Assembly: GCA_964467345.1 (NCBI GenBank)
Contig: CAYXPY010000001.1
Location: 1-64,000, forward strand
DNA from: SM1-50 sp964467345
Lineage (GTDB): Archaea > Thermoplasmatota > E2 > DHVEG-1
DNA: 64,000 nt
Reading direction: 5' to 3'
The notes beneath the pieces are model-generated. The model made no database searches and was not told the origin of the DNA. It saw only the letters and a list, made by a program, of their open reading frames with translations. Positions 1-9,715 of this stretch are shown here, piece after piece (position 1 is the first letter of the stretch; each line of letters opens with the position of its first letter). The position numbers and the translations under genes were made by a program.

Positions 1-1
1 C

Positions 2-1273
2 CCTTACTGGACTGAAGTAAATGTCCTTGGTACGGACCCAACGGTCGATGATTCAGAACTGGACCCTGACGGGGATGGCATCCCTACGGCATGGGAATGG
101 AAATGGGGCTATGACCCATTCACCTGGGATGACCACAAACGACTTGACCCGGATCTTGATGGGATAGAAAACATAGAAGAATACCAAATGGAAAAATGGT
201 TCGCAAACCCCTACATCCAGGATATCTACTACGAAGTCGATTATATGGGACGTGGCGGACTCTTTGACCCGCCTCACTACCTTTTTGAAGAAAGCAAACA
301 AGCAATAATAGAAAGGTTTGCTCAACACAATATTAGATTGTACATGGACGATGGATGGACAAATGGACCGATAAACGGTGGCGGAGAAATATTACCACAC
401 ATCGACAAAATATCCCAGGATTCTGGGATGATGCTGCAGTTCTATAACAATAATTTTGCTGACGAACGAAAAGGAATATTCCGCTATCTTGTTCTAGGGC
501 ATGGTGGTGGTTTCCAACACCCATCAAAAAACAATGTCTATGACACCACCCAGCTATCATATGTCTCGGCGAAACTAAAACCAATCCAAAATATCTTTGA
601 CTTTGTGTTAAAAGGTCTAATCCCAACAGCACGAGGGAAGCGTGTTGGAATCGGTTCGCTCATTCTGCATGAAATGGCACACAGTTGCAGCGTTGATGCT
701 GATTCCTGTTCTTTCGAAGGAATCGACAATATCAGCTACGGAATATACATCTTTCCGAACAAGCAGTACAAACAGACGTGGGGGCAGTATCACAGTGTGC
801 TGAACTATCTGTATGCAAATGATGCAAAAACTTTTGACCTCTCCAATGGTCAAAACGGTCCACCCTACGACCAGAACGACTGGGGTTTAATGTTTGTCGG
901 TCATTTCCAATACAACGCAGCGCTCATCGAAGAACCATTTTATAGCCCACAGGCAGGCGAAACGCTTGTGAAAAGCGAATGGAGAGTCACTGATTATACC
1001 TATGATGAGAACCTCACAGAACAATTCATTCGAAATGTAGGTGATTACTCACCGATTGATCCCATTAAAGTTAACTGGTCAGTCTACAGAGTAACAGACA
1101 AGGAGAAAAACCCTGACCTTCCTGAGATTAAGATCTATGCTCAACCAAAGATAAAGACGACACGACAATGGGTCTCGTATCAAAACGGTTGTTTGGATGA
1201 GCAAGGAAACCTGGTCTTTTATGATTATGAGACGATTCTCCAAGAACGATTAAAGCTAGCCGGACAACCATAA
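2..1273 (+). CDS. Secreted HExxH metalloprotease-like protein with calcium-binding repeats (5-prime truncated)
   Basis: The reading frame is open to the window edge, so the true start lies outside. The first 60 codons encode Asp-rich calcium-loop repeats of the thrombospondin type 3 kind (DPDGDGIPTAWEWKWGYDP, then LDPDLDGIENIEEYQ), which are common in secreted archaeal proteins. An ATG at 188 is in frame but would cut off these repeats, so I do not take it as the start. Near codon 220 the sequence LILHEMAHSCSVD carries a zinc-metalloprotease HExxH motif. No third zinc ligand could be assigned by eye. It is followed by an oligo-T run. Peptidase activity is inferred from the motif only; no named peptidase family was recognised. 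Confidence 0.75.
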   Translation, partial: PYWTEVNVLGTDPTVDDSELDPDGDGIPTAWEWKWGYDPFTWDDHKRLDPDLDGIENIEEYQMEKWFANPYIQDIYYEVDYMGRGGLFDPPHYLFEESKQAIIERFAQHNIRLYMDDGWTNGPINGGGEILPHIDKISQDSGMMLQFYNNNFADERKGIFRYLVLGHGGGFQHPSKNNVYDTTQLSYVSAKLKPIQNIFDFVLKGLIPTARGKRVGIGSLILHEMAHSCSVDADSCSFEGIDNISYGIYIFPNKQYKQTWGQYHSVLNYLYANDAKTFDLSNGQNGPPYDQNDWGLMFVGHFQYNAALIEEPFYSPQAGETLVKSEWRVTDYTYDENLTEQFIRNVGDYSPIDPIKVNWSVYRVTDKEKNPDLPEIKIYAQPKIKTTRQWVSYQNGCLDEQGNLVFYDYETILQERLKLAGQP

Positions 1274-1283
1274 AACACCATTC

Positions 1284-1298
1284 TTTTTTTTTCTTTTT
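1284..1298 (+). terminator. Oligo-T terminator
   Basis: Nine T residues (1284-1292) and then five more (1294-1298), starting 11 bases after the stop codon of the metalloprotease-like gene. This is the usual form of an intrinsic archaeal terminator. Confidence 0.5.
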
Positions 1299-1374
1299 CA
1301 AAACCATTTCTACGTACGTCTGAGAAATATCTAAATAACGATGCACTTATCCAGAGATGAGTAGATGATGACCT

Positions 1375-2355
1375 ATGAAGATTTTTATCACCAGAGAGAT
1401 ACCAAAACCCGGTATTGATGTACTAAAGAGAGAATGCACCGTCGAGATGAACCCCCATGATAGAGTATTAAATAAAGAGGAAATCATCAAAGGGGTAAAA
1501 GGAAAAGATGGTTTGTTATGTCTGCTTACCGATCCTATCGATAAGGATGTTATCGCTGCTGAACCAAAGCTGAAGATGATCGCCTCCTATGCGGTGGGAT
1601 ATGATAATATCGATGTCGCCGCAGCAACAAAGAAGGGCATTCCGGTGAGTAACACTCCGGGTGTCCTTACCCAGACTACTGCGGAGCTTGCCTGGGCTTT
1701 ATTATTCTCTGTGTCCCGTCGCATTGTCGAGGGTGATGCGTTTACCAGAGGGGGACAGTTCAACGGCTGGGCGCCGATGCTTCTGCTTGGACAGGATATT
1801 TCCCAGAAGACGCTTGGGATCGTTGGGACCGGACGTATCGGCACTGCGTTTGCCTTGAAAAGCAAAGGTTTTGATATGACGGTACTTTATACAGATGAAC
1901 GGAAAAATGAACAGCTTGAACGGGAGCTTGGGGCAAGAAAAGTACCCTTATTGACATTACTAAAAGAATCAGATTTCATATCGCTGCATGTTCCTTTAAC
2001 ACCCAGAACATATCATCTCATCGATGAAAAAGAACTCAAGAGCATGAAAACAACAGCGGTCCTGATAAATACCTCACGGGGACCAATCATACGGGAAACA
2101 GCACTGATAAAGGCGTTGAAGGACCACTGGATATTCGGGGCTGGGTTGGATGTCTACGAAAATGAACCGGAGATCTCAAATGAATTAAGAAGTCTACAGA
2201 ACGTGGTTCTCCAGCCGCATACTGGCTCTGGTACCCTTGAGACACGGACGAAAATGGCACTCATGGCTGCAGAAAATCTACTCATCGGACTCAAAGGTGG
2301 CATCCCGCCCAATTGTATTAACAAAGAAGTGTTTCAAAAAAAACCTATAACGTGA
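1375..2355 (+). CDS. D-2-hydroxyacid dehydrogenase (glyoxylate/hydroxypyruvate reductase type)
   Basis: NAD(P)-dependent reductase of 2-oxo acids, 326 residues, normal length for the family. The Rossmann motif is GIVGTGRIGTA near residue 148. The three family catalytic positions can be seen: Arg in NTSRGP, Glu in YENEPE and His in QPHTGSGT. The closest match by eye is archaeal glyoxylate reductase, but substrate cannot be told from sequence. A weak TATA-like stretch lies near 1327. The 3-prime end overlaps the convergent MBL-fold gene by 11 bases. Confidence 0.9.
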   Translation: MKIFITREIPKPGIDVLKRECTVEMNPHDRVLNKEEIIKGVKGKDGLLCLLTDPIDKDVIAAEPKLKMIASYAVGYDNIDVAAATKKGIPVSNTPGVLTQTTAELAWALLFSVSRRIVEGDAFTRGGQFNGWAPMLLLGQDISQKTLGIVGTGRIGTAFALKSKGFDMTVLYTDERKNEQLERELGARKVPLLTLLKESDFISLHVPLTPRTYHLIDEKELKSMKTTAVLINTSRGPIIRETALIKALKDHWIFGAGLDVYENEPEISNELRSLQNVVLQPHTGSGTLETRTKMALMAAENLLIGLKGGIPPNCINKEVFQKKPIT

Positions 2356-2983
2356 AGACCCAGACCTCAGGTTGCTTCGGGAGATCATCTTTCTCGATAT
2401 CAATTTCGTTTCCTACTTTAATGATTTTATAGATGTTTTTCTCAAGGAACGGTTCAATCCCTGCAATCGGGATTGAAAGCCCTTCAATACGGTAATGCAT
2501 TGGGATGGTAATCTTTGGTTTTAACATCTGGATCACTCGCCATGCTTGTTCAGCATCAATCGTATAATTCCCGCCAACCGGAATAAACAATATATCGATG
2601 GTGCCAATCTGCTGTACTGACTTTTCATCGAGCTCATGACCAAGGTCACCTAAATGACAAAACGTAATATCATCACAGGTGAATTTATATAAAATCATGT
2701 TCCCTCTTCGTTCCCCCTGTGCAGTATCATGGAAAGCAGGAATCCCGCTGATTTGAATACTACCTACAGTCCGTTTCCGTTCATCAGTAATAACCTTTGA
2801 ATTTTCCTTCTCCACGGATTTAACACTGTTATGATCATAGTGGTTATGGGAAACTAAAATAATGTCACCTGCGACATTCGGCGTCGGTATACCAATCGAT
2901 CTTCCATCATGTGGGTCGGTTACGATTGTAACATCGTTTGTTATCTCAAAGCAGGAATGGCCATGCCATCGGATCTGAAGCAT
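2345..2983 (-). CDS. MBL-fold metal-dependent hydrolase (UlaG-like / UPF0173)
   Basis: A 212-residue metallo-beta-lactamase-fold protein. It begins with the family start LQIRWHGHSCFEI and has the metal site SHNHYDHN near residue 46. Further His/Asp ligands are in CHLGDLGHEL and PMHYR. This layout is typical of the UlaG / UPF0173 hydrolases found across archaea, whose substrates are mostly unknown. The start has a strong ribosome site (GGGAGGAG) about 5 bases upstream on the minus strand. Confidence 0.85.
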   Translation of the reverse strand: MLQIRWHGHSCFEITNDVTIVTDPHDGRSIGIPTPNVAGDIILVSHNHYDHNSVKSVEKENSKVITDERKRTVGSIQISGIPAFHDTAQGERRGNMILYKFTCDDITFCHLGDLGHELDEKSVQQIGTIDILFIPVGGNYTIDAEQAWRVIQMLKPKITIPMHYRIEGLSIPIAGIEPFLEKNIYKIIKVGNEIDIEKDDLPKQPEVWVFTL

Positions 2984-3048
2984 AAAACTCCTCCCTCAAA
3001 TAAGGAATCCCTGGAATATCCAACGAAGTATAAATATATTGTGAAAAA

Positions 3049-4101
3049 TTAGGGACGAAGCCGACCAAGCTTGATGTATTCGATGGTCTTCTCATCGATA
3101 CAAGCAAAGATGAATTCCTTATTCACCGAATGTGCCAGGCGAACTGCACGACTGATCTCCGCCCAAATACTGGTAAAACCTTTTTCTACGACATGAATAA
3201 GATATTCTGCATGGGTTTTATCAGGAAGCTGAGTATATGCGCGAAAATGAGCACCAAATTTAAACCCGGTTTTCACCAGAAGCCCCCGTTGTTTCAAATC
3301 TTTAAACACCATAAGGCGTTGAACGATGTCCGGCTGATGTTTCTGCATCAGACGAATACAGGTCGCCTTTGTCAGTTTCTTTCCATCGATCGTCTGAATC
3401 TCAAGGACGTCTTTTTCGAGAAGATATAACGCTTCAACAAATGATATCTGCAACAACTCACCAAACGGTTTTCCGAAAAACTCAGTAGTAAGGAGTTGGG
3501 TGCTGAGTTTTTTATCAAAAACAATCAGACGGTTTTTCAGCAGAACACATCGTCCAGATGGATACCGTTGTTCAGAAATATGACCATGAAGGTCTACCCC
3601 AGAGACGGTATAATAGGTGATATCCCCTTCTTCATCGACAAGGGCGAACCAGAGGACATCGCTGTTCTTCGTAAATCGATATATTAAATCCAATGTGACA
3701 GTGATATCAAGAATATCTCTTTCAGAGAAAGCAGCGATGACACAGGACGGATCCGGAGAATTTTTTGCCTTATACTTACGAAAAGTAACTTGAGAGTCAT
3801 CATCGACGAGGGTGATAGCATGCCCTCTCGCGCGTAAATCCTTATACACCAGATATTTTGTTTCAAACTCCGGTATCTGTTGAACAGCATGTTTAAGAAG
3901 CTCAGAAAAAGATATTTGTTTTCTCTCATGGTAGACTACCATCTTTCCTTCATCGAATAAAAAAAGTCCTTCAAGCATGTTCAATTGTAATTTATTCGTT
4001 GCTAGTAATATACCAATATGGCTTTTGGTATATACTCTTCCGATATCATTTGATTTGTGTATGATTATCTGGTTTTTTGTTAGCTCTCCAGAGATATCCA
4101 T
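3049..4101 (-). CDS. endA: tRNA splicing endonuclease, two-unit type
   Basis: Cuts introns from precursor tRNA at the bulge-helix-bulge motif. At 350 residues this is the double-length euryarchaeal form, with an N-terminal pseudo-catalytic repeat followed by the catalytic repeat. In the second repeat the triad can be placed: Tyr in GAHFRAYTQ, His in THAEYLIHVV and Lys in SVNKEFIFAC. The repeated text YKDLRARGH and FKDLKQRGLL marks the two units. It lies 23 bases downstream of the Lon-like membrane protease gene on the same strand, so the two are probably cotranscribed. Confidence 0.9.
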   Translation of the reverse strand: MDISGELTKNQIIIHKSNDIGRVYTKSHIGILLATNKLQLNMLEGLFLFDEGKMVVYHERKQISFSELLKHAVQQIPEFETKYLVYKDLRARGHAITLVDDDSQVTFRKYKAKNSPDPSCVIAAFSERDILDITVTLDLIYRFTKNSDVLWFALVDEEGDITYYTVSGVDLHGHISEQRYPSGRCVLLKNRLIVFDKKLSTQLLTTEFFGKPFGELLQISFVEALYLLEKDVLEIQTIDGKKLTKATCIRLMQKHQPDIVQRLMVFKDLKQRGLLVKTGFKFGAHFRAYTQLPDKTHAEYLIHVVEKGFTSIWAEISRAVRLAHSVNKEFIFACIDEKTIEYIKLGRLRP

Positions 4102-4124
4102 AAAACGAGGTAAAGGAGCATGTC

Positions 4125-6176
4125 TTATTTCTGTTTTTTGTAGTAATCCTCTATGCTCCGGGGGGTTGAACTTTTTAGAGAGAAGTGTTCTTTTTGTTTT
4201 TTATCACCGAAGAGACCAGAGAATAAAATCCCAAAGCCAACCCCGGCAATCCCGCCAATCAACGCAAACAGTATAAAAAGTCCAAAATACCGACTTGGGC
4301 CGATGTCCCAGGGGATAATTGTGTTTTTATCAGGGATTCCAACATACCGGGAGTATTCCACCCCGTAGGGGGCTGTAAATCGCAACGCACCAGAGATCAT
4401 ATCAGCATATTTATAGTAGACAATCGCGTTGTTAAGTGACGATTCGTTTGCAAGACTCTGGCCGTACTCATAATAACTTACAGCAAGTACAGGCTCGATA
4501 CCAATGTTCCTGCTTTCAGCGATGCTGGCACTGGCTTGTTCTCGTGCACGTTCGACCTTCTCCGTGGTGACCCCGTCAACGAGTTCCAAGGCAAGATTTG
4601 CTTTGACTAATGCTTCAAAACCCCCGAACAATGCTGCAGCAAAAAATCCTTCCTCATGTTGGCTTCGAGCAGCAGTAAGAAGGGTTTTTGCGTCACTGAG
4701 ATAGCTCGATGTCTGGCCTATTTCATTTACGATAATCTCAGAATAGACAATGGCCTGCTGAGCGTCATCAAGGTATTCCTCGGCAAGGGTTTTGATGGTG
4801 GACGTGTTTATTTCCCCAGAATCAAGGAACGAGGTTGAGATATTCAGCCACCATTGAACGCTTTCTGTTCGTTGCTGCGTGTAGGCTACCTTGTATAACG
4901 AAGTGAGGAAGTCCCCAGACAGGAAACTTGCGTTTGCCTCTGAGAGGTATGATGCTGCTTCATTGATTCGTTGCTGGGCAGCACCAACACATTGTAACGT
5001 CACCATGCCTTCGATGGGAGCATCTCGTGCAAGAGCGCTTTTGTTCTGAAAGGATTGTACAGTTTGATTAATAAGTTTTAAGACAAAGCTTGATTGATTG
5101 TCAGATGAAAAGTACTGACAGGTATAAGAGACGAAATGAGCATCGATAAGTGATTGAAACGATTTACTGGTACTCGTGTAGTACACCTCCTGATCATACC
5201 AGTGTTCAGATTCAAGAAGCTTATCACCTGCGTTATTCAGAAAATCTGTCACCTGATTTCTATAATAGTCTGGATATCGATTTGGTATTGTCGTACGATT
5301 GAACAGGTCACTTGCATTTTGATAGGTGCTCCGAGCATCATCTAGAAGGATTGTCGCAAGAGGTTTCATCGCACGAGTGTAATCCTCGGTCGTTACCTTA
5401 TCCTGAGATTCCTTTAACGGAAAATTCCAACCAGTGAAATACAAAAGAACATCATTGATATCCTCAACCTCGACAACTTCCATTCCATAATTGGTTCTTG
5501 CATACTCAGAAACGTTCCGAGTCACGGGATAGGTGTTCTGCCAGAGAATACCATTGATGTTTTGATACTCGGTGACCATCTCCGTATAGGTCATTTGTCC
5601 TTTTGGTATCAAAAATCGCTTTGCCCCTACGCTATAGGCTGCGTCAATTTTATAGGGAATCCCCCCAATAGGACCGATGCTTCCATCTGGGTTAATCATC
5701 CCAGTCATAACGGTTGTGTTATCAAGCGTCCAATTCTGTAGTAAAGCAATCACCGCAGCTGTCATGATAGCCCCCGCGGAAGGCCCACCAATCATCGGAG
5801 ACGAGGTTCGAACAACAAAGAAAAAATCACAAGTACGGGGATCAAGATGAGGTCTTGTGTCGGTTCTGACCAGAGCACTAGCGACCTTCACCGCAAGACG
5901 GGCAGACCCCTGCATATCGACATCGGTCAGTGGTAGTGTATCAACAAAGACCCGGCCACTTCCATTTCCCTGGATAGTGACAGTGATTGTTGAAATCACA
6001 CCAATAAATCCGGTTCCTGCCTCCGAGACAGCAGGTGCGTAGACTGTGACGTTTCGATATTCCAATGAGACATTCCCTTCTGCAATCGTCCCAGCTGGAC
6101 GGCCATGCGCACACGGAAAACAGGAAGAGCACAGAAGGCAAATGCCAAAGATACATAAGAGTAATTGCTTCTTCAT
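4125..6176 (-). CDS. Secreted, membrane-anchored Lon-type (S16) serine protease
   Basis: 683 residues. An N-terminal signal (KKQLLLCIFGICLLCSSCF) is followed by a Lon proteolytic domain. The catalytic Ser is in GGPSAGAIMTAA (about residue 133) and the Lys in GGIPYKIDAA (about residue 176), the S16 Ser-Lys dyad. The domain text MTGMINPDGSIGPIGGI is typical of Lon. There is no AAA+ ATPase domain. The rest is a long, mostly helical region with several NxT/NxS sites, and a hydrophobic segment near residue 645 is followed by a basic tail. The protease domain should therefore lie outside the cell, tethered at its C-terminus. Such ATPase-free Lon-like proteins are known in archaea, but the substrate is unknown. 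Confidence 0.85.
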   Translation of the reverse strand: MKKQLLLCIFGICLLCSSCFPCAHGRPAGTIAEGNVSLEYRNVTVYAPAVSEAGTGFIGVISTITVTIQGNGSGRVFVDTLPLTDVDMQGSARLAVKVASALVRTDTRPHLDPRTCDFFFVVRTSSPMIGGPSAGAIMTAAVIALLQNWTLDNTTVMTGMINPDGSIGPIGGIPYKIDAAYSVGAKRFLIPKGQMTYTEMVTEYQNINGILWQNTYPVTRNVSEYARTNYGMEVVEVEDINDVLLYFTGWNFPLKESQDKVTTEDYTRAMKPLATILLDDARSTYQNASDLFNRTTIPNRYPDYYRNQVTDFLNNAGDKLLESEHWYDQEVYYTSTSKSFQSLIDAHFVSYTCQYFSSDNQSSFVLKLINQTVQSFQNKSALARDAPIEGMVTLQCVGAAQQRINEAASYLSEANASFLSGDFLTSLYKVAYTQQRTESVQWWLNISTSFLDSGEINTSTIKTLAEEYLDDAQQAIVYSEIIVNEIGQTSSYLSDAKTLLTAARSQHEEGFFAAALFGGFEALVKANLALELVDGVTTEKVERAREQASASIAESRNIGIEPVLAVSYYEYGQSLANESSLNNAIVYYKYADMISGALRFTAPYGVEYSRYVGIPDKNTIIPWDIGPSRYFGLFILFALIGGIAGVGFGILFSGLFGDKKQKEHFSLKSSTPRSIEDYYKKQK

Positions 6177-6398
6177 ATGCCAACCCCACGTGGTTTTGGT
6201 TTAATAACAAATCATATACAAAAACTTTACTATGCACATCTGTTATTTTCCTAGATATAGGTCCTAGGATATCTTTGATAAAAACTTACATTTTGTTCCC
6301 GATATTCTTAAGTAGGTTCACCGGATACCATCTCTCGTTTGAAACCATCCACCCAACAGTTGGAAGAACAACCTGTTGGAAACCGGAGGGAACACTCT

Positions 6399-8222
6399 AT
6401 GGTACAGTTACATGAAATGATATTACGAGACGGGCATCAATCCTTACTTGCCACAAGAATGAGAACAGAAGATATGCTGCCGATTGCAGAAAAACTTGAC
6501 CAGGTTGGGTTTTTCTCCCTGGAGGTTTGGGGAGGTGCAACATATGATGTGTGCATTAGATACCTCAATCAGGACCCCTGGGAACGGTTAAACAAACTGA
6601 AAAAAGCAATGCCGAACACGCCTCTGCAAATGCTTGAGCGGGCCATGAACATTGTTGCGTACTGGAATTTCCCAGATGACGTTGTTAAAAAGTTCATTTC
6701 TATGGCGAAAAAAAACGGCTGTGATTATTTCCGTATCTTTGATGCATTAAACGATCTGCGGAATCTCAAGGTCCCTATGCGAGCAGCAAAAGAAAACGGT
6801 GGTCACGTCCAAGCATGCCTCAGTTATACCATCTCACCGATTCATACAGTTGACTATTTTGTTGATAAGTTCATCGAACTAAAGAAAATGGGTGCTGATT
6901 CACTCTGTATAAAAGACATGGCAGGGATGATTTCTCCAAAACGTGCGTATGATATCATCAAAGGAACCAAGGACGCAGGAGTCAACCTGCCTATGGACCT
7001 GCATTCACATTACACAAGTGGCATGACCGGGATGGCATACCAACGAGCAGTCGAAGCAGGCGCAGATATCCTTGATACGTCTCTTTCCCCGATCTCCGGG
7101 GGGACTGCAGCTCCTGCAACCGAGAGCGTCGTTGCTGCTTTCCAAGGCACTGAATGGGATACGAATTATAATCTCGAACTGCTCATCGAATGTCGCACAT
7201 ATTTCTTGAAAGTCTGGGAGAAATATCGGCATCTTCATCGATTCGACGCTTTAAAGGTAGACCCAAGTGTCACGTTACATCAGATCCCTGGTGGAATGCT
7301 TTCAAACCTCATCTTCCAGCTTGAGGAACAAGGAGCTCGGGATAAATACCGACAGATTCTGGATGAAACCGCACGGGTCCGAGAAGAACTTGGATATCCA
7401 CCACTGGTGACTCCGACCAGTCAAGTCGTTGGTGTTCAAGCGGTCATGAACGTCTTGCATGGGCGATACAAAGTCATTCCGAAAGAAACAAAGGATTACT
7501 GCCGTGGTATGTATGGGAAATCACCAGGGGAAATCAAACCCGATATCATGAAAATGGTTCTTGGACCCAAATGGAAAGAAGAAGTCATCGATTGTCGTCC
7601 ATCGGATTTACTTGAACCCCTCTGGGACAAGAAAAAGAAAGAACTCCAGGAGATTGATGGCGGATCACTGATTAAAAAAGAAGAAGATATCATGACCTAC
7701 ATCCTGTATCCACAGGTGGGTCTGAAGTTTTTGAAAGGACAAGCGATTGCTGAGTTCACCTCGGATATATTACCACTACCCCTCGATCATCAATTCACAA
7801 GAGCCATGGTCAAACAATCATTCCCTGAGGTAAAACAACTCTGGTTGGAAACCTTACCCCCGGAGAAACGGACAGGGCCTGCTCAGATCCCAACAGAATT
7901 CCAAGTCGAGGTCGATGGTGAACCCTACGAAGTCAAGGTCATCCCCTCAGGCGGCTATCTTGTTGCAGGTGCAGCGGGACCGGCTGGCCAAGAGAAACCA
8001 AAGGATATCGAAGGTGGCATCAAATCAAACATGCAGGGGACTATCCTGAAGGTGAAAGTCAAGAAAGGGGACAAGGTAAAGAAAGGGGATGTGATCGCGA
8101 CAATCGAAGCAATGAAGATGGAACAAGAAATCAAATGTGAATCAGAAGGAGAAGTCAAGGAAATCTTCATAAAGGAAGGCGCCCCGGTTTGCAGTGGGGA
8201 TCTTCTCATGCAGATTCTGTAG
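6399..8222 (+). CDS. pycB: Pyruvate carboxylase subunit B (carboxyltransferase plus biotin carrier)
   Basis: 607 residues. Transfers CO2 from biotin to pyruvate to give oxaloacetate, working with PycA. The N-terminal TIM-barrel carboxyltransferase begins with LHEMILRDGHQSLLATRMRT and contains VWGGATYDVC. The biotinyl domain at the C-terminus carries EAMKMEQE, with the biotin Lys about 35 residues from the end. An upstream ATG at 6339 is in frame, but 6399 has a good GGAGGGA site 8 bases before it and matches the family N-terminus. The sequence would also fit an oxaloacetate decarboxylase alpha subunit; the adjacent biotin carboxylase gene supports pyruvate carboxylase. It is followed after 14 bases by pycA. 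Confidence 0.93.
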   Translation: MVQLHEMILRDGHQSLLATRMRTEDMLPIAEKLDQVGFFSLEVWGGATYDVCIRYLNQDPWERLNKLKKAMPNTPLQMLERAMNIVAYWNFPDDVVKKFISMAKKNGCDYFRIFDALNDLRNLKVPMRAAKENGGHVQACLSYTISPIHTVDYFVDKFIELKKMGADSLCIKDMAGMISPKRAYDIIKGTKDAGVNLPMDLHSHYTSGMTGMAYQRAVEAGADILDTSLSPISGGTAAPATESVVAAFQGTEWDTNYNLELLIECRTYFLKVWEKYRHLHRFDALKVDPSVTLHQIPGGMLSNLIFQLEEQGARDKYRQILDETARVREELGYPPLVTPTSQVVGVQAVMNVLHGRYKVIPKETKDYCRGMYGKSPGEIKPDIMKMVLGPKWKEEVIDCRPSDLLEPLWDKKKKELQEIDGGSLIKKEEDIMTYILYPQVGLKFLKGQAIAEFTSDILPLPLDHQFTRAMVKQSFPEVKQLWLETLPPEKRTGPAQIPTEFQVEVDGEPYEVKVIPSGGYLVAGAAGPAGQEKPKDIEGGIKSNMQGTILKVKVKKGDKVKKGDVIATIEAMKMEQEIKCESEGEVKEIFIKEGAPVCSGDLLMQIL

Positions 8223-8236
8223 AAATGGTGGTTGTC

Positions 8237-9697
8237 ATGTTAAATAAAGTACTCATTGCTAACCGCGGGGAAATCGCTGTAAGGATCATGCGGGCTTGCA
8301 AAGAGTTCGGGATAGGCACTGTTGCTGTCTACTCAGATGCTGATCAGCACGCATTATTTGTGAAATACGCTGATGAAAAATACAACATCGGTCCTGGACC
8401 TGCGAGTCAGAGCTATCTTAATAAACAGAAAATCATCGATGTTGCATTGAAATCAGGTGCCGAAGGAATCCATCCTGGCTATGGATTCATGGCAGAGAAT
8501 TCTGAGTTTGCGGAAATGTGTAAGAAGAACAACATCGAATTTATTGGCCCACCGGTTTCTGCGATGAAACTCATGGGATCGAAAATCGACTCAAAAAAAT
8601 CCATGATCAAAGCAGGTGTGAAAGTCGTCCCAGGGGTGACTGAGGCTATCGCGGATCATGAACGGGCAAAAGACATCGCCCATGAGATTGGATATCCGGT
8701 CATGCTTAAAGCCTCTGCTGGGGGTGGAGGGATCGGGATCCAACAGGTAAACGATGAACAGCAGATGGAAAAAGCTCTCATAACAGTCCGGCAGCTTGCG
8801 AAGAACTCGTTTGGTGATGATTCTGTTTTCATTGAAAAATTCATCGAAAACCCTCGTCATATTGAATATCAGGTGATTGGGGATAAGAAAGGTCATTTGA
8901 TACATTGTTATGAACGGGAATGCAGTGTGCAGCGACGTCATCAGAAACTCATTGAGGAGACGCCGTCGTGTGCATTGACTCCTGAGCTGCGTAAAGAAAT
9001 CGGTGCGCAAGCTGTGCTTGCCGCAAAAACCGCAGGCTATTATAACGCAGGGACCTGCGAGTTTATGTTTAAGGATGGAAACTATTATTTTCTGGAGATG
9101 AACACGCGTCTGCAGGTGGAGCATCCGATCACGGAGATAACAACCGGTGTTGATCTGGCCAGGGAGCAGCTTCGTGTCGCTTCTGGTCTACCGCTTGAGT
9201 ACGATCAAAAAGATATCCATCCTCGTGGCCATTCGATTGAATGCCGGATTAACGCAGAGGATCCCTTGAATAATTTCATGCCAGCTCCTGCGAAAATCAT
9301 CAGATACGCAGAGCCTAGTGGTCCTGGCATCAGGGTCGATTCTGGTGTGTACCCTGGGTTTACCATCCCACCTTTTTATGATTCCATGATAGCAAAACTC
9401 ATTGTCTGGGGTGAGGACAGACCACGGGCGATCGAACGTATGAAACGGGCTCTCTGGGAGTTCCAGATTGGTGGTGTGCGAAACAACATCCCGTTCCATC
9501 AGGTGGTCATGAACAATCCTCAATGGCGAGCAGGGACCTATGATACCAGTTTCATCCCTCGGTACAGTATTCTTGATCAGGTGGTAAAGTACGTTCAGGA
9601 GACGAAAGCACAGTCCTCCGGGCCGAAAACTGCTGCAGCAATGGCCGCAGTCCAAGCAGTCGTCATGGCTGCAAGCAGCAACCAACAACAAAAATAA
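8237..9697 (+). CDS. pycA: Pyruvate carboxylase subunit A (biotin carboxylase)
   Basis: 486 residues. ATP-dependent carboxylation of the biotin carried by PycB. The family start LNKVLIANRGEIAVRIMRA is present, as are the ATP-grasp glycine loop KASAGGGGIGIQ, the region ERECSVQRRHQK, and the active-site stretch EMNTRLQVEHPITE. ATG 8225 is also in frame; 8237 is preferred because GGTGGT sits upstream and it gives the usual N-terminus. It ends in an Ala/Gln-rich tail. The gene is the middle member of pycB-pycA-birA. Confidence 0.94.
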   Translation: MLNKVLIANRGEIAVRIMRACKEFGIGTVAVYSDADQHALFVKYADEKYNIGPGPASQSYLNKQKIIDVALKSGAEGIHPGYGFMAENSEFAEMCKKNNIEFIGPPVSAMKLMGSKIDSKKSMIKAGVKVVPGVTEAIADHERAKDIAHEIGYPVMLKASAGGGGIGIQQVNDEQQMEKALITVRQLAKNSFGDDSVFIEKFIENPRHIEYQVIGDKKGHLIHCYERECSVQRRHQKLIEETPSCALTPELRKEIGAQAVLAAKTAGYYNAGTCEFMFKDGNYYFLEMNTRLQVEHPITEITTGVDLAREQLRVASGLPLEYDQKDIHPRGHSIECRINAEDPLNNFMPAPAKIIRYAEPSGPGIRVDSGVYPGFTIPPFYDSMIAKLIVWGEDRPRAIERMKRALWEFQIGGVRNNIPFHQVVMNNPQWRAGTYDTSFIPRYSILDQVVKYVQETKAQSSGPKTAAAMAAVQAVVMAASSNQQQK

Positions 9698-9715
9698 ATT
9701 TTTATTTCACGTCCC

